Notes under the pieces: generated by a model | Databases searched by the model: none | Told to the model about the DNA's origin: nothing | Seen by the model: the letters and a program-made list of their open reading frames with translations, nothing else | Source of the DNA: Serratia fonticola | GTDB taxonomy: Bacteria; Pseudomonadota; Gammaproteobacteria; Enterobacterales; Enterobacteriaceae | Direction: 5' to 3' | DNA: 64,000 nt | Assembly (NCBI RefSeq): GCF_001006005.1 | Contig: NZ_CP011254.1 | Coordinates: 992,001-1,056,000 of the forward strand | Position numbers and translations under genes: made by a program | Shown: piece after piece, positions 7,738-19,839 of the stretch | Position numbering within the stretch: position 1 is the stretch's first letter | Layout of the letters: every line of letters starts with the position of its first letter

Positions 7738-9168
7738 TTAACCGCGCCCATCCTTGATGGCCTTGATGATGTTGGTGGTGGATAACCCATCTTCAAAGTT
7801 CAGTACCCGCACATCGCCACCGTTGGCCCAGACCTCGGCACTGCCGGCAATTTCATGCGGTTGGTAGTCGCCGCCCTTCACCAGTAAATCTGGCAGAACT
7901 TCGGCGATCAGGCGTTGCGGCGTATCTTCTTCAAACGGCACTACCCAGTCCACGGCACCCAGCGCGCCCAATACCACCATACGGTTTTCCAACAGGTTAA
8001 CCGGGCGGGTTTCCCCTTTCAGGCGTTTGGTTGACGCATCGCTGTTCACTGCAACAATCAGGCGATCGCCCAATTTACGCGCATTCGCCAGGTACGAGAC
8101 ATGGCCTGCGTGCAGAATGTCGAAGATGCCGTTGGTCATCACCACTTTCTCGCCGCGTTGGCGCGCCTGCGCTACCGCTTTTTTCAGCTCGGCCTCGGTC
8201 ATTACACCAAACCCGGTTTCGGCGCGGCCACGAATGGCGTTTTCCAGTTCGACTGGCGAGACGGTCGAGGTGCCCAACTTACCCACTACCACACCAGCGG
8301 CGGCGTTGGCCAGGAAGCATGACTCTTCCAGCGTATTACCCGCAGCCAGGGCGGCAGCCAGTACACCGATCACCGTATCACCGGCCCCGGTCACGTCGAA
8401 CACTTCCTGCGCCTGAGTTGGCAGATGCAACGGCTCACGGCCCGGTTGCAGCAACGTCATCCCCTGCTCGGAACGGGTGATCAGCAATGCAGACAGTTCA
8501 AAGTCCGCCACCAGCTTCATCCCACGCGCCACCAGCTCTTCTTCGCTTTGGCAATGACCGACTACGGCTTCAAATTCGGACAGGTTTGGTGTCAGCAGCG
8601 TGGCGCCACGGTAACGTTCAAAATCGGTGCCTTTCGGGTCGATCAGTACCGGAACCTTCGCAGCACGTGCCAGCGCGATCATGCCCTGCACCTTGCTCAA
8701 CGCGCCCTTGGCGTAATCCGACAGTACCAGTGCGCCAATCTGCGGCAATGCCTGCTGGATACGTTCCATGATTGGCTGCGGATCGACGTTGGAGAAACCT
8801 TCCTCGAAGTCCAGGCGGATCAGCTGTTGGTTACGGGAAAGTACACGCAGCTTGGTGATGGTTGGATGCGTAGGCACCGAGACAAAGTCACAACGCACGT
8901 TAACTTCGTTGAGCTTGGCGCTCAGCGCACGCGCCGCGTCGTCGATCCCCGTCAGGCCCACCAGGCGTGAATTAGCACCCAACGAGGCGATGTTCATCGC
9001 GACGTTAGCCGCACCACCGGGACGCTCTTCGATGGTTTCAACCTTGACCACCGGCACCGGCGCTTCCGGTGAAATTCGGCTGGTCGGCCCATACCAATAG
9101 CGATCCAACATGACGTCACCAACCACCAACACACCGGCGCGGCGAAAATCAGGTAGTGTAACTTTCAT
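7738..9168 (-). CDS. hldE: Bifunctional heptose-7-phosphate kinase / heptose-1-phosphate adenylyltransferase HldE
   Basis: 476 residues, making ADP-glycero-manno-heptose for the LPS inner core in two steps. The N-terminal PfkB-type kinase has GGAANVAMN at 51-59 and the anion-hole motif [14 protein letters not shown] at about 258-271. The C-terminal nucleotidyltransferase has [16 protein letters not shown] with the HxGH signature at about 345-360. Full length for the fused enterobacterial form. Gene order with glnE and ygiF upstream is as in E. coli, but a repeat-filled gap of 429 bases separates it from glnE, so it may have its own promoter. Confidence 0.97.
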   Translation of the reverse strand: MKVTLPDFRRAGVLVVGDVMLDRYWYGPTSRISPEAPVPVVKVETIEERPGGAANVAMNIASLGANSRLVGLTGIDDAARALSAKLNEVNVRCDFVSVPTHPTITKLRVLSRNQQLIRLDFEEGFSNVDPQPIMERIQQALPQIGALVLSDYAKGALSKVQGMIALARAAKVPVLIDPKGTDFERYRGATLLTPNLSEFEAVVGHCQSEEELVARGMKLVADFELSALLITRSEQGMTLLQPGREPLHLPTQAQEVFDVTGAGDTVIGVLAAALAAGNTLEESCFLANAAAGVVVGKLGTSTVSPVELENAIRGRAETGFGVMTEAELKKAVAQARQRGEKVVMTNGIFDILHAGHVSYLANARKLGDRLIVAVNSDASTKRLKGETRPVNLLENRMVVLGALGAVDWVVPFEEDTPQRLIAEVLPDLLVKGGDYQPHEIAGSAEVWANGGDVRVLNFEDGLSTTNIIKAIKDGRG

Positions 9169-9278
9169 CCGATAACTCCAAACAAGTCATAAAAATAAAT
9201 TCGGCAGATATTAGCATAATAGCCTGCAATACCCGTAAAAACTGCCAACCAGCGCAATGCTTCAGCAAACGATACGTC

Positions 9279-9582
9279 TCCCTCACCCCAACCCTCTCCC
9301 CAAGGAGAGGGAGCTGGTACGGAGTTGCTGTCAGGTACCGGGGTCTATCTTTGACACGTTAAATCCGCCCTCCCTGATGGAGCTACAGCCAAATGACAGA
9401 GCCAAGTTGTGGCATGGACGATCTCCTCACCCCAAGGAGAGGAAGCTGGTAGCCCCTGCTCGTTTGGCACTAAAGCGATAACCTCAACAAACTCGATCGC
9501 CTCCTAAGCCAGGATGAGTCACTATAATTTCAAACCACACTCGATCGGTCCCCTCTCCCTGTGGGAGGGTTAGGGTGAGGGA
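9279..9582. repeat. Cluster of CCCTCACCCC palindromic repeats
   Basis: The 429-base gap between glnE and hldE holds no gene. Three copies of one family are seen: forward CCCTCACCCCAACCCTCTCC with GGAGAGGG at 9279-9312; a shortened forward copy CTCCTCACCCC-AAGGAGAGG at 9423-9442 with the tail AAGCTGGTAGCCCCTGCTCG; and an inverted copy CCCTCTCCCTGTGGGAGGG...GGGTGAGGG at 9550-9582. Outer copies face each other, giving a long imperfect inverted repeat, BIME-like in layout. Related copies occur at 47655-48013 and 60669-60745. Confidence 0.85.
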
Positions 9583-9597
9583 ACACATATGCCTCCC

Positions 9598-12435
9598 TCA
9601 GCCCAGCCATTTGCTCCAACTGACACGCACCTGCTCACGCTCGGCAGCAAACAGCTCACTGCTGACTTTGCTGGAGTGTTCCTGTAACGCCAGATGGTGG
9701 ATCTCATCACGCATGGTGACATAGGCCTGGGTCAACGCCCGGGCCTCGTCTTCCGGCATGATGTCGTAATTGGCCATCAGCTCAAAGATACGCACGTTAT
9801 CCGACCAACGCGTCAGGCGCGGTTCGCCCGCGGCATAACCTAAGACCAGGTATTGGGCAATAAATTCGATATCGGTGATCCCGCCTTCGTCCGCTTTGAT
9901 ATCAAACAGATCGCGCTGTTTGCTGCCCAGATGGTTGCGCATTTTCTCGCGCATTTCACGCACCTCCTGCTGCAGCTTATTCACTTCACGCGGTTTGCAC
10001 AAAATTTCGCGGCGGATCGCATCGAACTGCTGATGCAGCGCCGGATCGCCATACACAATGCGCGCCCGCACCAGGGCCTGATGCTCCCAGGTCCAGGCTT
10101 CGTTACGCTGATAATCGGCAAAGGCTTCGACGGTGCTGACCAACATCCCGGCAGCACCGGAAGGACGCAGACGGGCATCCACCTCATAGAGAATGCCGGA
10201 AGAGGTGCGGGTGCTGAACAGATGCATCACCCGCTGTGCCAGACGCAGATAGAACTGGCGTCCATCGATGCAGCGATCGCCATCCGTCATTACGTCTGGT
10301 GGACAATCCAGCAAGAACACCAGGTCGAGATCCGAGCTGTAACCTAGCTCCCAGCCCCCCAGCTTCCCGTAGCCGATCACCGCGAACCCTAACCCCTCCC
10401 GCTCATGCAGATGGGTCGGTTGGCCGTAGCGCGCGACCATGTCTTTCCACGCCTGCTGCACCACTGCATCAATGATCGCCTCGGCCAGATAGGTTAAGTG
10501 ATCGCTCACTTTCATTACCGGCAACGCCTCGGCGATATCCGCAGCGGCAATGCGCAAGTGCTGTGCCTGCTTGAACTGCCGCAACGCTTCCAACTGCTGT
10601 TCTTCATCGTCTTCCGGCACCCGCAGGCGATATTGGCGCAGTTCGCTACGATAGGCATCCGGGGCCACCGGTTGGTACAGCGTGGCCGGATCCAACAGCT
10701 CGTCGAGCAACAGCGGGTAACGTGCCAGTTGGCTGGCCACCATCGGAGATGCAGCACAAAGGCGGATCAGGTGGCTGAGAGCGGCATGGTATTCCACCAG
10801 CAGCTCAAGGTAGGTAGTTCGGGTCACGATGCTGAGCAACAGCTGAGTAAGTCGCGTCAGAGCCGTGGCCGCGTCCACGCGCGAACACACTTCGGCCAGC
10901 AAGCGTGGCATCAGTTGATCCAGCACGTCACGGCCACGCGGGCCAATGGTACGTTTGTCCACGTCGTGGCGGAAGTCGGCGATGGATCGCAACATCTGCC
11001 GCCGCGCTTCTTCGTCCAGATGGGGCGTCAGTGGCGCTAGCTCGTTCTCGTCCAGCGCATCCTGCCACAGGCTGTGATAATGCTGGTAGTTGGGATCTTC
11101 GCCTACGTCTGGGCTATCGTCGCCGATCAGGTCATCAAATACCGCACGGACCTGGTGCATATGCTCTTCCAGCACCGCCATCAACGACGGCCAGTCTGGC
11201 TGGTCCATTCCCCAGGCCAGGCGCGCCTGATCCAGCTCGTCCTGCGGTAAGGTTTGCGTCTGCTGGTCGGCAATCGCCTGCAACAGATTCTCCAGACGCC
11301 GCAGGAACAGATAACCGTCACTCAGCTCAGCAACCTGCTGCGCAGTCAACAACCCCAGTTCACCAACCGCCTGCAACGTCGGCAGCAGTGAGCGCCCCTG
11401 CAAACTGGGCTCACGCCCGCCACGGATCAGTTGGAACACTTGGGTGATAAATTCGATTTCGCGGATGCCACCGGCACCCAGCTTGATGTTGTCCTTCAGC
11501 CCCCGCCGCCGCACTTCGCGGGCAATCATGCCCTTCATATTACGCAGCGACTGGATCACGCTGAAATCGATATAGCGACGGAACACGAATGGCCGCAATG
11601 TCTTACGCAGCTCCTGGCTGTAGGCATCTTCATGCCCTCCCATCAGGCGCGCCTTGACCATCGCATAACGTTCCCAATCGCGCCCCTGCTCCTGGTAATA
11701 ATCTTCCAGCGCTGCGAAGCTCATCACCAGCGGGCCGCTATCGCCAAACGGCCGCAGACGCATATCGACGCGGTAGACAAAGCCGTCGATGGTTTGCTGA
11801 TCCAACGCTTTGATCAGCCGTTGCCCCAGGCGGGTAAAGAATTGGGCGTTATCCAGCTCACGCCGCCCGCCTTGGGTGTGGCCGTTTTCCGGATAGGCAA
11901 AGATCAGATCGATATCAGAGGAGAAATTCAGTTCGCCACCGCCGAGTTTGCCCATCCCCAGGATTAGCAAAGGCTGTGGCACGCCATCGGCATTGCAAGG
12001 CGTGCCCCACTCGCGGCAACAGGTTTGATAGAGCCAGTCACGGGCGCTGACGATCAGCGTTTCTGCCAGAGCACTCAGCTGCTGTAGCGTTTCCTGCGTG
12101 GTACATAGCTGCAGAGCCTGCGCCCAGGCAATGCGCACCAGGCTCTCACGGCGGAACAGACGGAGCACACGCATTAACTGCGCTTCTTCCTGCACCTCTT
12201 CAAGCTCATCCTGCAACCAGGCGGCATAGTGCTGCCACTCATCGGCCACCGGCGGCTGCTGGCGTAACGTTACCAACCATTCAGGATGGCCGAGCAACAT
12301 GTCGCTGACAAAATCACTCGAGGCCAGAACGCTTTGTTCTGCGGCGCTGAGCATCAACTCCGCGCCCTGAGTTTCCTGAAATCGCTGCACGATGTTCTGT
12401 GCCTGAAGCTGTAACGCAGCAGAGAGTGGCAACAT
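9598..12435 (-). CDS. glnE: Bifunctional glutamine synthetase adenylyltransferase/adenylyl-removing enzyme GlnE
   Basis: 945 residues from [11 protein letters not shown], one residue shorter than E. coli; the ORF could extend 39 codons upstream, but that would run into the ygiF tail region with unlike sequence. It adds or removes AMP on glutamine synthetase in response to PII. Two nucleotidyltransferase domains show their metal motifs: [14 protein letters not shown] at about 175-188 (removal domain) and [13 protein letters not shown] at about 695-707 (adenylylation domain). It lies 47 bases after ygiF on the same strand, so co-transcription is likely. Confidence 0.97.
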   Translation of the reverse strand: MLPLSAALQLQAQNIVQRFQETQGAELMLSAAEQSVLASSDFVSDMLLGHPEWLVTLRQQPPVADEWQHYAAWLQDELEEVQEEAQLMRVLRLFRRESLVRIAWAQALQLCTTQETLQQLSALAETLIVSARDWLYQTCCREWGTPCNADGVPQPLLILGMGKLGGGELNFSSDIDLIFAYPENGHTQGGRRELDNAQFFTRLGQRLIKALDQQTIDGFVYRVDMRLRPFGDSGPLVMSFAALEDYYQEQGRDWERYAMVKARLMGGHEDAYSQELRKTLRPFVFRRYIDFSVIQSLRNMKGMIAREVRRRGLKDNIKLGAGGIREIEFITQVFQLIRGGREPSLQGRSLLPTLQAVGELGLLTAQQVAELSDGYLFLRRLENLLQAIADQQTQTLPQDELDQARLAWGMDQPDWPSLMAVLEEHMHQVRAVFDDLIGDDSPDVGEDPNYQHYHSLWQDALDENELAPLTPHLDEEARRQMLRSIADFRHDVDKRTIGPRGRDVLDQLMPRLLAEVCSRVDAATALTRLTQLLLSIVTRTTYLELLVEYHAALSHLIRLCAASPMVASQLARYPLLLDELLDPATLYQPVAPDAYRSELRQYRLRVPEDDEEQQLEALRQFKQAQHLRIAAADIAEALPVMKVSDHLTYLAEAIIDAVVQQAWKDMVARYGQPTHLHEREGLGFAVIGYGKLGGWELGYSSDLDLVFLLDCPPDVMTDGDRCIDGRQFYLRLAQRVMHLFSTRTSSGILYEVDARLRPSGAAGMLVSTVEAFADYQRNEAWTWEHQALVRARIVYGDPALHQQFDAIRREILCKPREVNKLQQEVREMREKMRNHLGSKQRDLFDIKADEGGITDIEFIAQYLVLGYAAGEPRLTRWSDNVRIFELMANYDIMPEDEARALTQAYVTMRDEIHHLALQEHSSKVSSELFAAEREQVRVSWSKWLG

Positions 12436-12482
12436 AGTGAATGACCCGTTCTGTGGCCTGCAGCCCGGCAGACCCGCTGGAG

Positions 12483-13790
12483 TTAACGAACCGCGCCGTT
12501 TAACCAGAATGGCGCATGGGATAATGCCTGTTTGCGGCTGGCTTCGTACCAACCCTGACGACGCTCGGCAATGGCTGATTGCAGTTCGCGCCAGCTGTCG
12601 ATATACGGCCCAGTTTCGCTATCCGGATAGGCACCAGAAAGCAGGATAAACGCCAGCACCTGGCGCGTCAGACGGGGCAGTTGCTCTTGATATTCATCTT
12701 CATTCAGGGTGCGCGTAAAGGCTTCTTTCAGCTCTGAAGCGCTACGGCCCAGCATGATGTCGCTAAAACGCTTGAATGAACCATCCAGCTTGGCCTGCGA
12801 TTTGGCATCGATAAATGGCCGCCATGCACCGGTGATCAACCACGATGTGAGTGCCAACTTACATTGCAGATACTCCGTGCCATAGCACAGCTCCTGCGGC
12901 TGGGTGGTTTTATCCACCAGCAAAGGCTCCAAAGCCGTCAGCCGAGCGCGCAGATCGGTGCTTGCCTTGCGCGGAACCAATCCGCCAAAGATCACCAACG
13001 CCTGGCGGATCAGGCCGATCGCTTCCATTACCGCGCGACGTGCCTGCTTGTCGCCACGCAGCCACAGCTCTTCGTGATACTGCCAATGGCTCAGCGCCAG
13101 CTCGAAAGCGGCCACCATGCCCTGTTCTACCGTGGATTTAGGGGCTGGCTTCAACACGCTCAATGGGCGTAATTCACGTTCGGCATTGCCCTGCGCCAGA
13201 TGATAGCCGCGAGCCGCTTTGCTGAGGCTGCCCTGGCGTAAACCACCCTGTTCCGCCAATGCGGTGGCCAATGCCAGCAAATCAGCGGTCTCACCGCTTT
13301 TCAGCTCAAGCTCCAGCTCGCATAACGGTTCAGCCAGTTCACCCGCGCGCACTTCACCCTGGTCGAGGCCAATCTCGATCTCGCTTGCGCCGTAAGTGAC
13401 CACCCACTTTTCACGTACAAAGTCGGTGCGGAACAGCGGCTGCAACGCCTTTTGCAGCGGAGCCAATTTACAGCCCTCCGGCCAGATATCCGCCGGGAAT
13501 TTTTTCAGCGCCAGCGCGGGTTTGGCGATGGCGACGTTATATTCCGGCCGCTGGTGCAACCCACCCACCACCGAACCGGCGGTTTTGATGGTCATTTCAT
13601 AGCTATCGTCAAAACCGCGGATACGCAGGCCCATATCATGGTTGCGCAGGAAGTTGTCGGCGGTTTCATAGTAGATATTGGTCAGCTTCTGCGGCGCAGA
13701 ATGCTGATTGGGCCAGGCGGCAATACGCTCCGGTAGGCTGGCAATCGCTGCGGGGGAAACAATAAACTTCAGTTCTATTTCAACGCTCAT
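12483..13790 (-). CDS. ygiF: Inorganic triphosphatase YgiF (CYTH-CHAD)
   Basis: 435 residues starting MSVEIELKF, where E4-x-E6-x-K8 is the CYTH ExExK signature; upstream in-frame extension is rejected because this motif always sits at the extreme N-terminus. The CYTH tunnel domain spans about 1-200, with further acidic/basic strands such as [10 protein letters not shown]. The CHAD helical domain follows from about 220 with its conserved histidines ([11 protein letters not shown]). The E. coli protein hydrolyses tripolyphosphate with metal. The first gene of a likely ygiF-glnE unit. Confidence 0.95.
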   Translation of the reverse strand: MSVEIELKFIVSPAAIASLPERIAAWPNQHSAPQKLTNIYYETADNFLRNHDMGLRIRGFDDSYEMTIKTAGSVVGGLHQRPEYNVAIAKPALALKKFPADIWPEGCKLAPLQKALQPLFRTDFVREKWVVTYGASEIEIGLDQGEVRAGELAEPLCELELELKSGETADLLALATALAEQGGLRQGSLSKAARGYHLAQGNAERELRPLSVLKPAPKSTVEQGMVAAFELALSHWQYHEELWLRGDKQARRAVMEAIGLIRQALVIFGGLVPRKASTDLRARLTALEPLLVDKTTQPQELCYGTEYLQCKLALTSWLITGAWRPFIDAKSQAKLDGSFKRFSDIMLGRSASELKEAFTRTLNEDEYQEQLPRLTRQVLAFILLSGAYPDSETGPYIDSWRELQSAIAERRQGWYEASRKQALSHAPFWLNGAVR

Positions 13791-14068
13791 AGTTCTTTTA
13801 CACCAATAGGTTAGGCATTCGCGTGAGTGTTCACGGCGGCGGAGTCTGCCGGCCGCACTCAGCCCGACGACGCACAGTGAGAGTATCTTACCGCGATTCC
13901 CCCTGACTTGACTCTGCCAACTGCAGAAAAAACCTGTTACGTTATAGAATGCTGCGCAACTGACGGGATTTAGCATAGTAAGATAGTTCCCATTCCGGTT
14001 TTGGCGTTGCGCCGTCAGACTGAACGCTCTACTATCGTTCCATAAATCCACGCAGAAACGATGACATA

Positions 14069-14686
14069 ATGCAGAAATTACGCCTGATTTGCCTTGCCGT
14101 GCTAAGTTTTAGCATCACTTGGGGCGCACATGCCGAAGATAAACGCTATATCTCCGATGAATTAAATACTTATGTCCATAGCGGCCCAGGTAACCAATAC
14201 CGTATCGTCGGCACCTTGAATGCCGGTGAAGAAGTCACGCTGTTGAGCGTCAACGACAGCACCAGCTACGGCCAGATCCGCGATTCCAAAGGACGCAGCG
14301 TCTGGATCCCGCTGGATCAGCTGAGCCAGACGCCAAGCCTGCGCACCCAAGTGCCAGAGCTGGAACAGCAGGTGAAAACCCTGACCGACAAGCTGGCCAA
14401 TATTGATAATAGCTGGAACCAGCGCACCGCCGAAATGCAGCAGAAAGTGGCCGCCAGCGACAGCACCATCAGCGGCCTGCAGCAGGAAAACCAGGATCTG
14501 AAAAATCAGCTGGTTGTGGCGCAGAAGAAGGTGAACGCGGTGAATCTGCAACTTGATGACAAACAGCGCACCATTATTCTGCAATGGTTTATGTACGGCG
14601 GCGGCGTTGCCGGCGTTGGTTTGCTGCTCGGTCTGCTGTTGCCGCACCTGATCCCACGTCGCAAGAATAATCGCTGGATGAACTGA
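14069..14686 (+). CDS. ygiM: SH3-domain membrane protein YgiM (HtrG)
   Basis: 205 residues. A signal peptide (about 1-22, ending GAHA) is followed by a bacterial SH3 domain (about 25-90, DELNTYVHSGPGNQYRIVG), a coiled coil (about 95-165, LEQQVKTLTDKLANI...) and a C-terminal membrane segment (about 172-193) with a basic tail RRKNNRW. That layout predicts a periplasmic protein anchored in the inner membrane. The function is not established; the gene name reflects a temperature-growth phenotype reported for E. coli. Divergent from ygiF, upstream of cca as in E. coli. Confidence 0.93.
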   Translation: MQKLRLICLAVLSFSITWGAHAEDKRYISDELNTYVHSGPGNQYRIVGTLNAGEEVTLLSVNDSTSYGQIRDSKGRSVWIPLDQLSQTPSLRTQVPELEQQVKTLTDKLANIDNSWNQRTAEMQQKVAASDSTISGLQQENQDLKNQLVVAQKKVNAVNLQLDDKQRTIILQWFMYGGGVAGVGLLLGLLLPHLIPRRKNNRWMN

Positions 14687-14703
14687 TTGCTGTTCCGCCA
14701 GTT

Positions 14704-14727
14704 TAAGCGCCTACGGGCGCTTTTTTA
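14704..14727 (+). terminator. Rho-independent terminator of ygiM
   Basis: AAGCGCC-TAC-GGGCGCTTTTTT, seven base pairs and a run of six T, 18 bases after the stop. Confidence 0.9.
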
Positions 14728-14783
14728 TTGCCTGGCGCATCCGCAGCCCAATTGATGTAATCTGATCAAACGAACCACCTATA

Positions 14784-14910
14784 TATACCCTATGGATTTC
14801 AAGCTGCAGCTAGGCGACAAGCTTGTTCATCCCCAGGAGCTTACTTTTGTAAGTGACTGGGGTGGACAAGCGCAGGTAACAACGCTGCAGCTTGAAAGAC
14901 GACGGGTATA
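14784..14910. repeat. ERIC element, full length (127 bp)
   Basis: TATACCC...GGGTATA termini and the core CCCCAGGAGCTTAC-TTTT-GTAAGTGACTGGGG match the ERIC consensus; the whole unit is an imperfect palindrome. It ends 20 bases before the cca start codon, so a transcript from upstream would fold it right next to the ribosome site. Confidence 0.95.
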
Positions 14911-14930
14911 CCGCATTTAGGAGTTGAACC

Positions 14931-16166
14931 GTGAAAACTTACCTGGTCGGCGGTGCCGTCCGTGACACCCTGCTCAACTTACCGGTAGTGGATCACGACT
15001 GGGTGGTGGTCGGCGCAACGCCTGCCGATCTGTTGGCTCTTGGCTATCAGCAGGTGGGTAAAGACTTCCCGGTATTCCTCAACCCGCAAACTCATGAGGA
15101 ATATGCGCTGGCCCGCACCGAACGTAAATCCGGCCAGGGTTACACCGGATTTACCTGCTACGCCGCCCCGGACGTGACACTGGAAGAGGATCTGCTGCGG
15201 CGCGATCTCACCATCAACGCCATGGCGCGGGGTGATGATGGAGTATTGGTTGACCCCTATAACGGCAAGGCCGATCTCGACGCCCGCCTGCTGCGCCATG
15301 TCTCCGACGCTTTTGGCGAAGATCCGCTGCGAGTGTTACGCGTGGCGCGCTTTGCCGCTCGCTTTGCCTCCCTGGGCTTTACCGTTGCCCCTGAAACCAG
15401 CGCGCTGATGCAGCAGATGGCCGAAAGCGGTGAACTGGCCTCCCTGACGGCGGAGCGCGTGTGGAAAGAGACCGAGAAGGCGTTACAGAGTCAGAGCCCG
15501 CAGGTGTATTTCCAGGTGCTACGCGACTGCGGAGCGTTGAAAGTGCTGTTCCCGGAAATCGACGCCCTGTTTGGCGTACCAGCCCCAGAGAAATGGCACC
15601 CGGAAATTGATACCGGCGTACACACGCTGATGACGCTGGCGATTGCCACCCAGCTCAGCCCCGAGGTAGATATCCGTTTCTCAGCGCTGTGCCACGATCT
15701 TGGTAAAGGCCTCACGCCGCAAGAACTCTGGCCACACCACTATGGCCATGGCCCTGCGGGCGTCAGGCTGGTAGAGAAGCTTTGCCAACGGCTGCGTGTG
15801 CCTAATCCAGTACGTGAGCTGGCGAAGCTGGTGGCGGAGTACCACGACCTGATCCACACGGTTAATAAACTGCGGCCAGAAACGCTGTTAAAACTGTTTG
15901 ATGCCATCGACGTGTGGCGTAAACCGCAGCGGCTAGAGCAGATGATCCTCACCAGCGAAGCCGATGCCCGCGGGCGTACCGGTTTTGAAAACAACCCTTA
16001 TCCACAAGGCGATTACCTGCGCCAGGCCTATCAGGTCGCCAACGCGGTTTCGGTCAAAGAGGTGGTGGAAAGTGGCCTGCAAGGACTGGCGATCCGCGAC
16101 GAGGTCAAACGCCGCCGTCAGCAGGCGCTGGCGGATTGGAAGAAACAGCAGGAACCTCAGTCTTAA
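14931..16166 (+). CDS. cca: CCA-adding tRNA nucleotidyltransferase with HD phosphohydrolase domain
   Basis: 411 residues. The class II nucleotidyltransferase head has [12 protein letters not shown] at 4-15 and the DHDWVVVGA metal motif at 22-30, then [10 protein letters not shown] at about 90-99. The C-terminal HD domain is present ([12 protein letters not shown], about 250), as in the gammaproteobacterial multifunctional enzyme that also removes 2',3'-cyclic phosphates. It builds and repairs the 3' CCA of tRNAs. TAGGAG lies upstream of ATG-like GTG/ATG start at 14931. Confidence 0.96.
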   Translation: MKTYLVGGAVRDTLLNLPVVDHDWVVVGATPADLLALGYQQVGKDFPVFLNPQTHEEYALARTERKSGQGYTGFTCYAAPDVTLEEDLLRRDLTINAMARGDDGVLVDPYNGKADLDARLLRHVSDAFGEDPLRVLRVARFAARFASLGFTVAPETSALMQQMAESGELASLTAERVWKETEKALQSQSPQVYFQVLRDCGALKVLFPEIDALFGVPAPEKWHPEIDTGVHTLMTLAIATQLSPEVDIRFSALCHDLGKGLTPQELWPHHYGHGPAGVRLVEKLCQRLRVPNPVRELAKLVAEYHDLIHTVNKLRPETLLKLFDAIDVWRKPQRLEQMILTSEADARGRTGFENNPYPQGDYLRQAYQVANAVSVKEVVESGLQGLAIRDEVKRRRQQALADWKKQQEPQS

Positions 16167-16173
16167 GTAAAAC

Positions 16174-16190
16174 GGGCGCAGCATGCGCCC
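16174..16190. terminator. GGGCGC-AGCAT-GCGCCC hairpin between cca and lldD
   Basis: A six-base perfect stem with a 5-base loop between convergent genes, sharing its GGGCGCAGCATG core with the hairpins at 3014 and 55508. No long T tract. Confidence 0.6.
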
Positions 16191-16194
16191 CTAC

Positions 16195-17334
16195 CTATCC
16201 CTCCAGCACCAACGAATCACGGCTGATTTCAGCGATACTTTTCGCCCCCGTGAGCGTCATCGCTACGCACATCTCTTTTTTGATCAATGCGAGCAGGTTT
16301 TCCACCCCAGCCTGGCCTGCAGTCGCCAGCGCATAGAGATAAGCGCGCCCAAGCAGCACACTGTCCGCCCCAAGCGCGATCATGCGTACCACGTCTAATC
16401 CGCTGCGTATCCCGCTGTCTGCCAGGATGGTGATATCCCCTTTCACCGCGTCGGCAATCATCGGCAGCGCACGGGCAGAGGAGAGCACCCCATCCAGTTG
16501 CCGACCACCGTGGTTAGAAACCACAATGCCGTCGGCGCCAAAGCGTACAGCATCACGTGCATCGTCGGCGTCGAGAATGCCCTTTATCACCATCGGCCCC
16601 TGCCAGAAATCACGGATCCATTCCAAATCACTCCATGAAATCGAAGGGTCAAAGTTGGCCCCCAACCACCCGATATAATCTTCTAATCCGGTGGGCTTTC
16701 CGAGGTAAAAGGAAATATTCCCCAGATCGTGCGGACGCCCATTCAGGCCAACATCCCACGCCCAGGCAGGATGGGTAACGGCTTGCCAATACCGCCGTTG
16801 GGCAGCATAGGGGCCACTCATTGCCGAATGCGCATCGCGGTAACGGGCGCCTGGTGTCGGCATATCCACGGTGAAGACCAAGGTGGTACAGCCCGCGGCT
16901 TTCGCCCGCTCCAAGGCATTACGCATGAATCCACGATCTTTCAACACATACAGTTGAAACCACATGGGCCGCTTGATGGCCGGCGCCACCTCTTCGATTG
17001 GGCACACCGATACGGTGGAAAGCGTAAACGGAATGCCTTGTTGCTCTGCGGCGCGCGCGGCCTGCACCTCACCACGGCGAGCATACATGCCACACAACCC
17101 TACCGGACCAAGGACGACGGGCATCGCCAAAGTTTCGTTGAACAGTTTGGTTTCCAGACTGAGCGCCGACATGTTCTTAAGAACACGCTGTCTCAATGCG
17201 ACCTGAGCCAGATCTTCCACGTTACGCCGTAAAGTGTGTTCGGCATAAGCGCCGCCATCGATGTAGTGAAACAGAAACGGCGGCAGTTTACGTTGCGCCG
17301 CTGCGCGATAGTCCGTGGCTGCTGAGATAATCAT
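16195..17334 (-). CDS. lldD: FMN-dependent L-lactate dehydrogenase LldD
   Basis: 379 residues from [15 protein letters not shown], nearly identical in layout to E. coli LldD (396), with a C-terminus about 17 residues shorter (ending SRDSLVLEG). It oxidises L-lactate to pyruvate and passes electrons to the quinone pool. Visible family motifs are [14 protein letters not shown], the lysine segment [15 protein letters not shown] and the catalytic-histidine motif [14 protein letters not shown], then the FMN-phosphate loop [21 protein letters not shown] split over the barrel end. Third gene of lldPRD, 16 bases after lldR. Confidence 0.95.
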   Translation of the reverse strand: MIISAATDYRAAAQRKLPPFLFHYIDGGAYAEHTLRRNVEDLAQVALRQRVLKNMSALSLETKLFNETLAMPVVLGPVGLCGMYARRGEVQAARAAEQQGIPFTLSTVSVCPIEEVAPAIKRPMWFQLYVLKDRGFMRNALERAKAAGCTTLVFTVDMPTPGARYRDAHSAMSGPYAAQRRYWQAVTHPAWAWDVGLNGRPHDLGNISFYLGKPTGLEDYIGWLGANFDPSISWSDLEWIRDFWQGPMVIKGILDADDARDAVRFGADGIVVSNHGGRQLDGVLSSARALPMIADAVKGDITILADSGIRSGLDVVRMIALGADSVLLGRAYLYALATAGQAGVENLLALIKKEMCVAMTLTGAKSIAEISRDSLVLEG

Positions 17335-17350
17335 CAAGCGATCTTCCTTG

Positions 17351-18133
17351 TTACAGTGAATTGTCATCAGGAAGGCGGGTAATTCGCGCCTGCCTGGCCT
17401 CATCTTCATGCAGATTCTTAATGGTGGAATGAACGAATCCCAGGTGAGATTTTGCCGCTTTACCCGCCCGTTCAGGATCGCCTGCCAGGATCGCCAGCAG
17501 CAGTTCCTCGTGCTGTTCAGTCAGCCGGGTGAAGATCGTCGGCTGGGTGTACATACGCTGGCGACTATGCATGACGGAGGAGCGCATTAAATCGAAAAAG
17601 CCGCGCATGGTTTGCAGTAACACCACGTTGTGTGAAGCCTCGGCAATCGCCAAATGGAAGCGCACATCCGCCTGAGCGGCAAGTTCAGGATGATCGCTCT
17701 CCTGAAGCGCTAACATGGCGTCAAAGCAAGCCTGTAGCTTTTCTTTGTCTGCGGCGGTGGCTCGCATTGCCGCGTGCCAGGCGGTGCTGGCCTCAATGGC
17801 GTGGCGAGCTTCCAGAATGTCATAACGATAGTCAGGATCGTCGGTAACCAAGGTTCTCAGCGGTTCCACGATGCATTGCTCCGACCAGGGGGAAAGCTCG
17901 TCGCAGACATAGGTTCCACCGCCACGTCGGCTGATGAGCATTTTTTCACCAACCAGCTTTTGAATCGCCTCACGCAAAGAGGAACGCGAGACGCCCAACT
18001 CGTTGGCCAACTGGCGCTCGGCGGGCAAGCGCATCCCCATTTCCAGTTGGCGTTCGCGGATCATCACCTTGATACGCTCAACCAAACGATCGGACGAGCA
18101 TAGTGGATCAGTGGGTTGAAGATTTGCAGTCAT
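17351..18133 (-). CDS. lldR: GntR/FadR-type lactate-responsive regulator LldR
   Basis: 260 residues. The N-terminal winged HTH reads [20 protein letters not shown] (about 38-57) followed by [11 protein letters not shown], the FadR-subfamily pattern. The C-terminal FCD domain (about 95-235) keeps the metal-ligand type residues in [11 protein letters not shown] and [11 protein letters not shown]. In E. coli LldR represses or activates lldPRD depending on L-lactate. Its start overlaps the lldP stop by 4 bases, indicating coupling; two operator-like sites precede lldP. Confidence 0.93.
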   Translation of the reverse strand: MTANLQPTDPLCSSDRLVERIKVMIRERQLEMGMRLPAERQLANELGVSRSSLREAIQKLVGEKMLISRRGGGTYVCDELSPWSEQCIVEPLRTLVTDDPDYRYDILEARHAIEASTAWHAAMRATAADKEKLQACFDAMLALQESDHPELAAQADVRFHLAIAEASHNVVLLQTMRGFFDLMRSSVMHSRQRMYTQPTIFTRLTEQHEELLLAILAGDPERAGKAAKSHLGFVHSTIKNLHEDEARQARITRLPDDNSL

Positions 18134-19785
18134 GGGATCATCCAGGTCAGCCAGTAAGCCTGAAGCGTAGTAATAACCCCCACCATACAGGTGAAGATCA
18201 GGCTGTGTTTTACCGTAAAGCGGAACAGGTCAGACTCTTTCCCCACCAACCCCACGGCAGCACAGGCAATCGCGATAGACTGTGGTGAGATCATTTTGCC
18301 TGTCACTCCACCGGTGGTGTTAGCCGCAACCAACAGCACATCCGAAACGCCGATCTGCTGGGCGGTGGTGGCTTGCAGAGCGGCGAACAACGCGTTGGAC
18401 GAAGTGTCTGAGCCGGTCAGGAACACGCCCAACCAGCCAAGGAACGGTGAGAAAAAGGTGAACGCGCTGCCGGTATGCGCCAATGCCAGTGCCAACGTTG
18501 CCGACAGGCCGGAATAGTTGGAAATAAAGGCAAAGGCTAACACCATGCCAATGGAATAAATGGGCAGCATCAACGCCTTTAGCGTTTCAGCCAGCGTGAT
18601 GAGCGCGTCTTTGGGCTTCATGCGCAGGTAAATCACAGAGGCGATCGCAGCAACCATAATGGCGGTGCCGGTGGCAGAGAACCAGTCAAGTTTGAAAACG
18701 GCGACATAAGGCGTGATGTTTGCCACCACCGGCGGCATTTTGGCCACCAGCTTATCCAGAAAAGGTACCGGAATAGAGAACACCCAATCGTATAGCGACC
18801 CACCTTGCGCGAACAGCGCTTTAAACGGCGGGATGCTCCACAGGGTGACCGTAGCGGTCAGAAAAATAAACGGCATCCAGGCGCGAATAATCTGCCCTAA
18901 AGCATAGTGCTGCTGCACCAGCGTTTGGTCGACGACCGCCCCCTCGGCATTATCAAAACGGAACAGGCGTTTTGGCTGCCAAACGCGCAGAAACAGCGTC
19001 AGGCATACCAGTGAAACCAGCGAGGAGATGATGTCTGGCAACTCTGGCCCAAGAAAGTTGGAGCTGAGATACTGCGCCAAGGCAAAGCTTCCCCCCGCCA
19101 CGGCCACCGCAGGCCAGGTTTCTTTAATGCCGCGCCAGCCATCCATAATCGCCATGATCCAGAACAGCACGATAATCGTCAGGAACGGCAATTGGCGCCC
19201 GACCATCTGGCCGATTTCAAAGCTGTCCAACCCGGTCACCTGGCCCGCAACGATAATCGGGATGCCCATAGCGCCGAAAGCCACCGGGGCGGTGTTGACG
19301 ATCAGACACAGCCCTGCGGCATACAAAGGATTGAACCCCAGCCCAACCAACAAGGCAGCGGTAATGGCTACCGGTGCGCCAAACCCGGCGGCACCTTCCA
19401 GAAAGGCACCAAAACAGAAGCCGACGATCAGCATCTGTAAACGTTGGTCGGGAGTGATAGAGAGAATGGAGGAGCGGATGATGTCAAACTGCCCGGTCTT
19501 CACCGAAATCTGGTAGACAAATACTGCGGCAATAATGATCCAGGCTATCGGCCACAGCCCGTAGAAAAAACCATAAACCACCGCAGCAAGCGCTCGGTCA
19601 ATGGGCATCCGGTAGAGGAATAACGCCACCAGCAAAGCTATCCCAACGGTTAACGTTGCTGCAATATGCCCCTTGAGCTTCAGTTTAATCAGCGCCAAGA
19701 AAAAAAACGCAATGGGCAGCGCCGCGATCGCACTTGATAGCCAGATATTGCCAATGGGATCATAAACTTGTTGCCAGACTTCCAT
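18130..19785 (-). CDS. lldP: L-lactate permease LldP
   Basis: 551 residues with 12 or more hydrophobic segments, the LctP family of lactate/glycolate importers. [20 protein letters not shown] (about 118-137) is the family hallmark, and [17 protein letters not shown] near 460 is a second conserved block. The first gene of lldPRD, matching E. coli in length. In E. coli the operon is far from cca and uppP, so its location here differs. Confidence 0.96.
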   Translation of the reverse strand: MEVWQQVYDPIGNIWLSSAIAALPIAFFFLALIKLKLKGHIAATLTVGIALLVALFLYRMPIDRALAAVVYGFFYGLWPIAWIIIAAVFVYQISVKTGQFDIIRSSILSITPDQRLQMLIVGFCFGAFLEGAAGFGAPVAITAALLVGLGFNPLYAAGLCLIVNTAPVAFGAMGIPIIVAGQVTGLDSFEIGQMVGRQLPFLTIIVLFWIMAIMDGWRGIKETWPAVAVAGGSFALAQYLSSNFLGPELPDIISSLVSLVCLTLFLRVWQPKRLFRFDNAEGAVVDQTLVQQHYALGQIIRAWMPFIFLTATVTLWSIPPFKALFAQGGSLYDWVFSIPVPFLDKLVAKMPPVVANITPYVAVFKLDWFSATGTAIMVAAIASVIYLRMKPKDALITLAETLKALMLPIYSIGMVLAFAFISNYSGLSATLALALAHTGSAFTFFSPFLGWLGVFLTGSDTSSNALFAALQATTAQQIGVSDVLLVAANTTGGVTGKMISPQSIAIACAAVGLVGKESDLFRFTVKHSLIFTCMVGVITTLQAYWLTWMIP

Positions 19786-19826
19786 GTAGATAACTCCCGC
19801 GATTATTCACATACTCCTCCGCTTAA

Positions 19827-19839
19827 TGGGTCGTACCAA
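19827..19839. promoter_or_regulatory. Putative LldR operator O2
   Basis: TGGGTCGTACCAA is an imperfect TTGGTnnnACCAA palindrome, 42 bases before the lldP start. It pairs with the perfect site 125 bp upstream. E. coli LldR also uses two operators flanking its promoter; binding here is inferred. Confidence 0.5.

Noticed and set aside
9853..12000. Several plus-strand frames opposite glnE
   Set aside because: Shadows in a long GC-rich gene with clear domains on the minus strand.
16195..17334. lldD as a truncated pseudogene
   Set aside because: Only about 17 C-terminal residues are missing, all catalytic and FMN motifs are present and no frameshift is seen.
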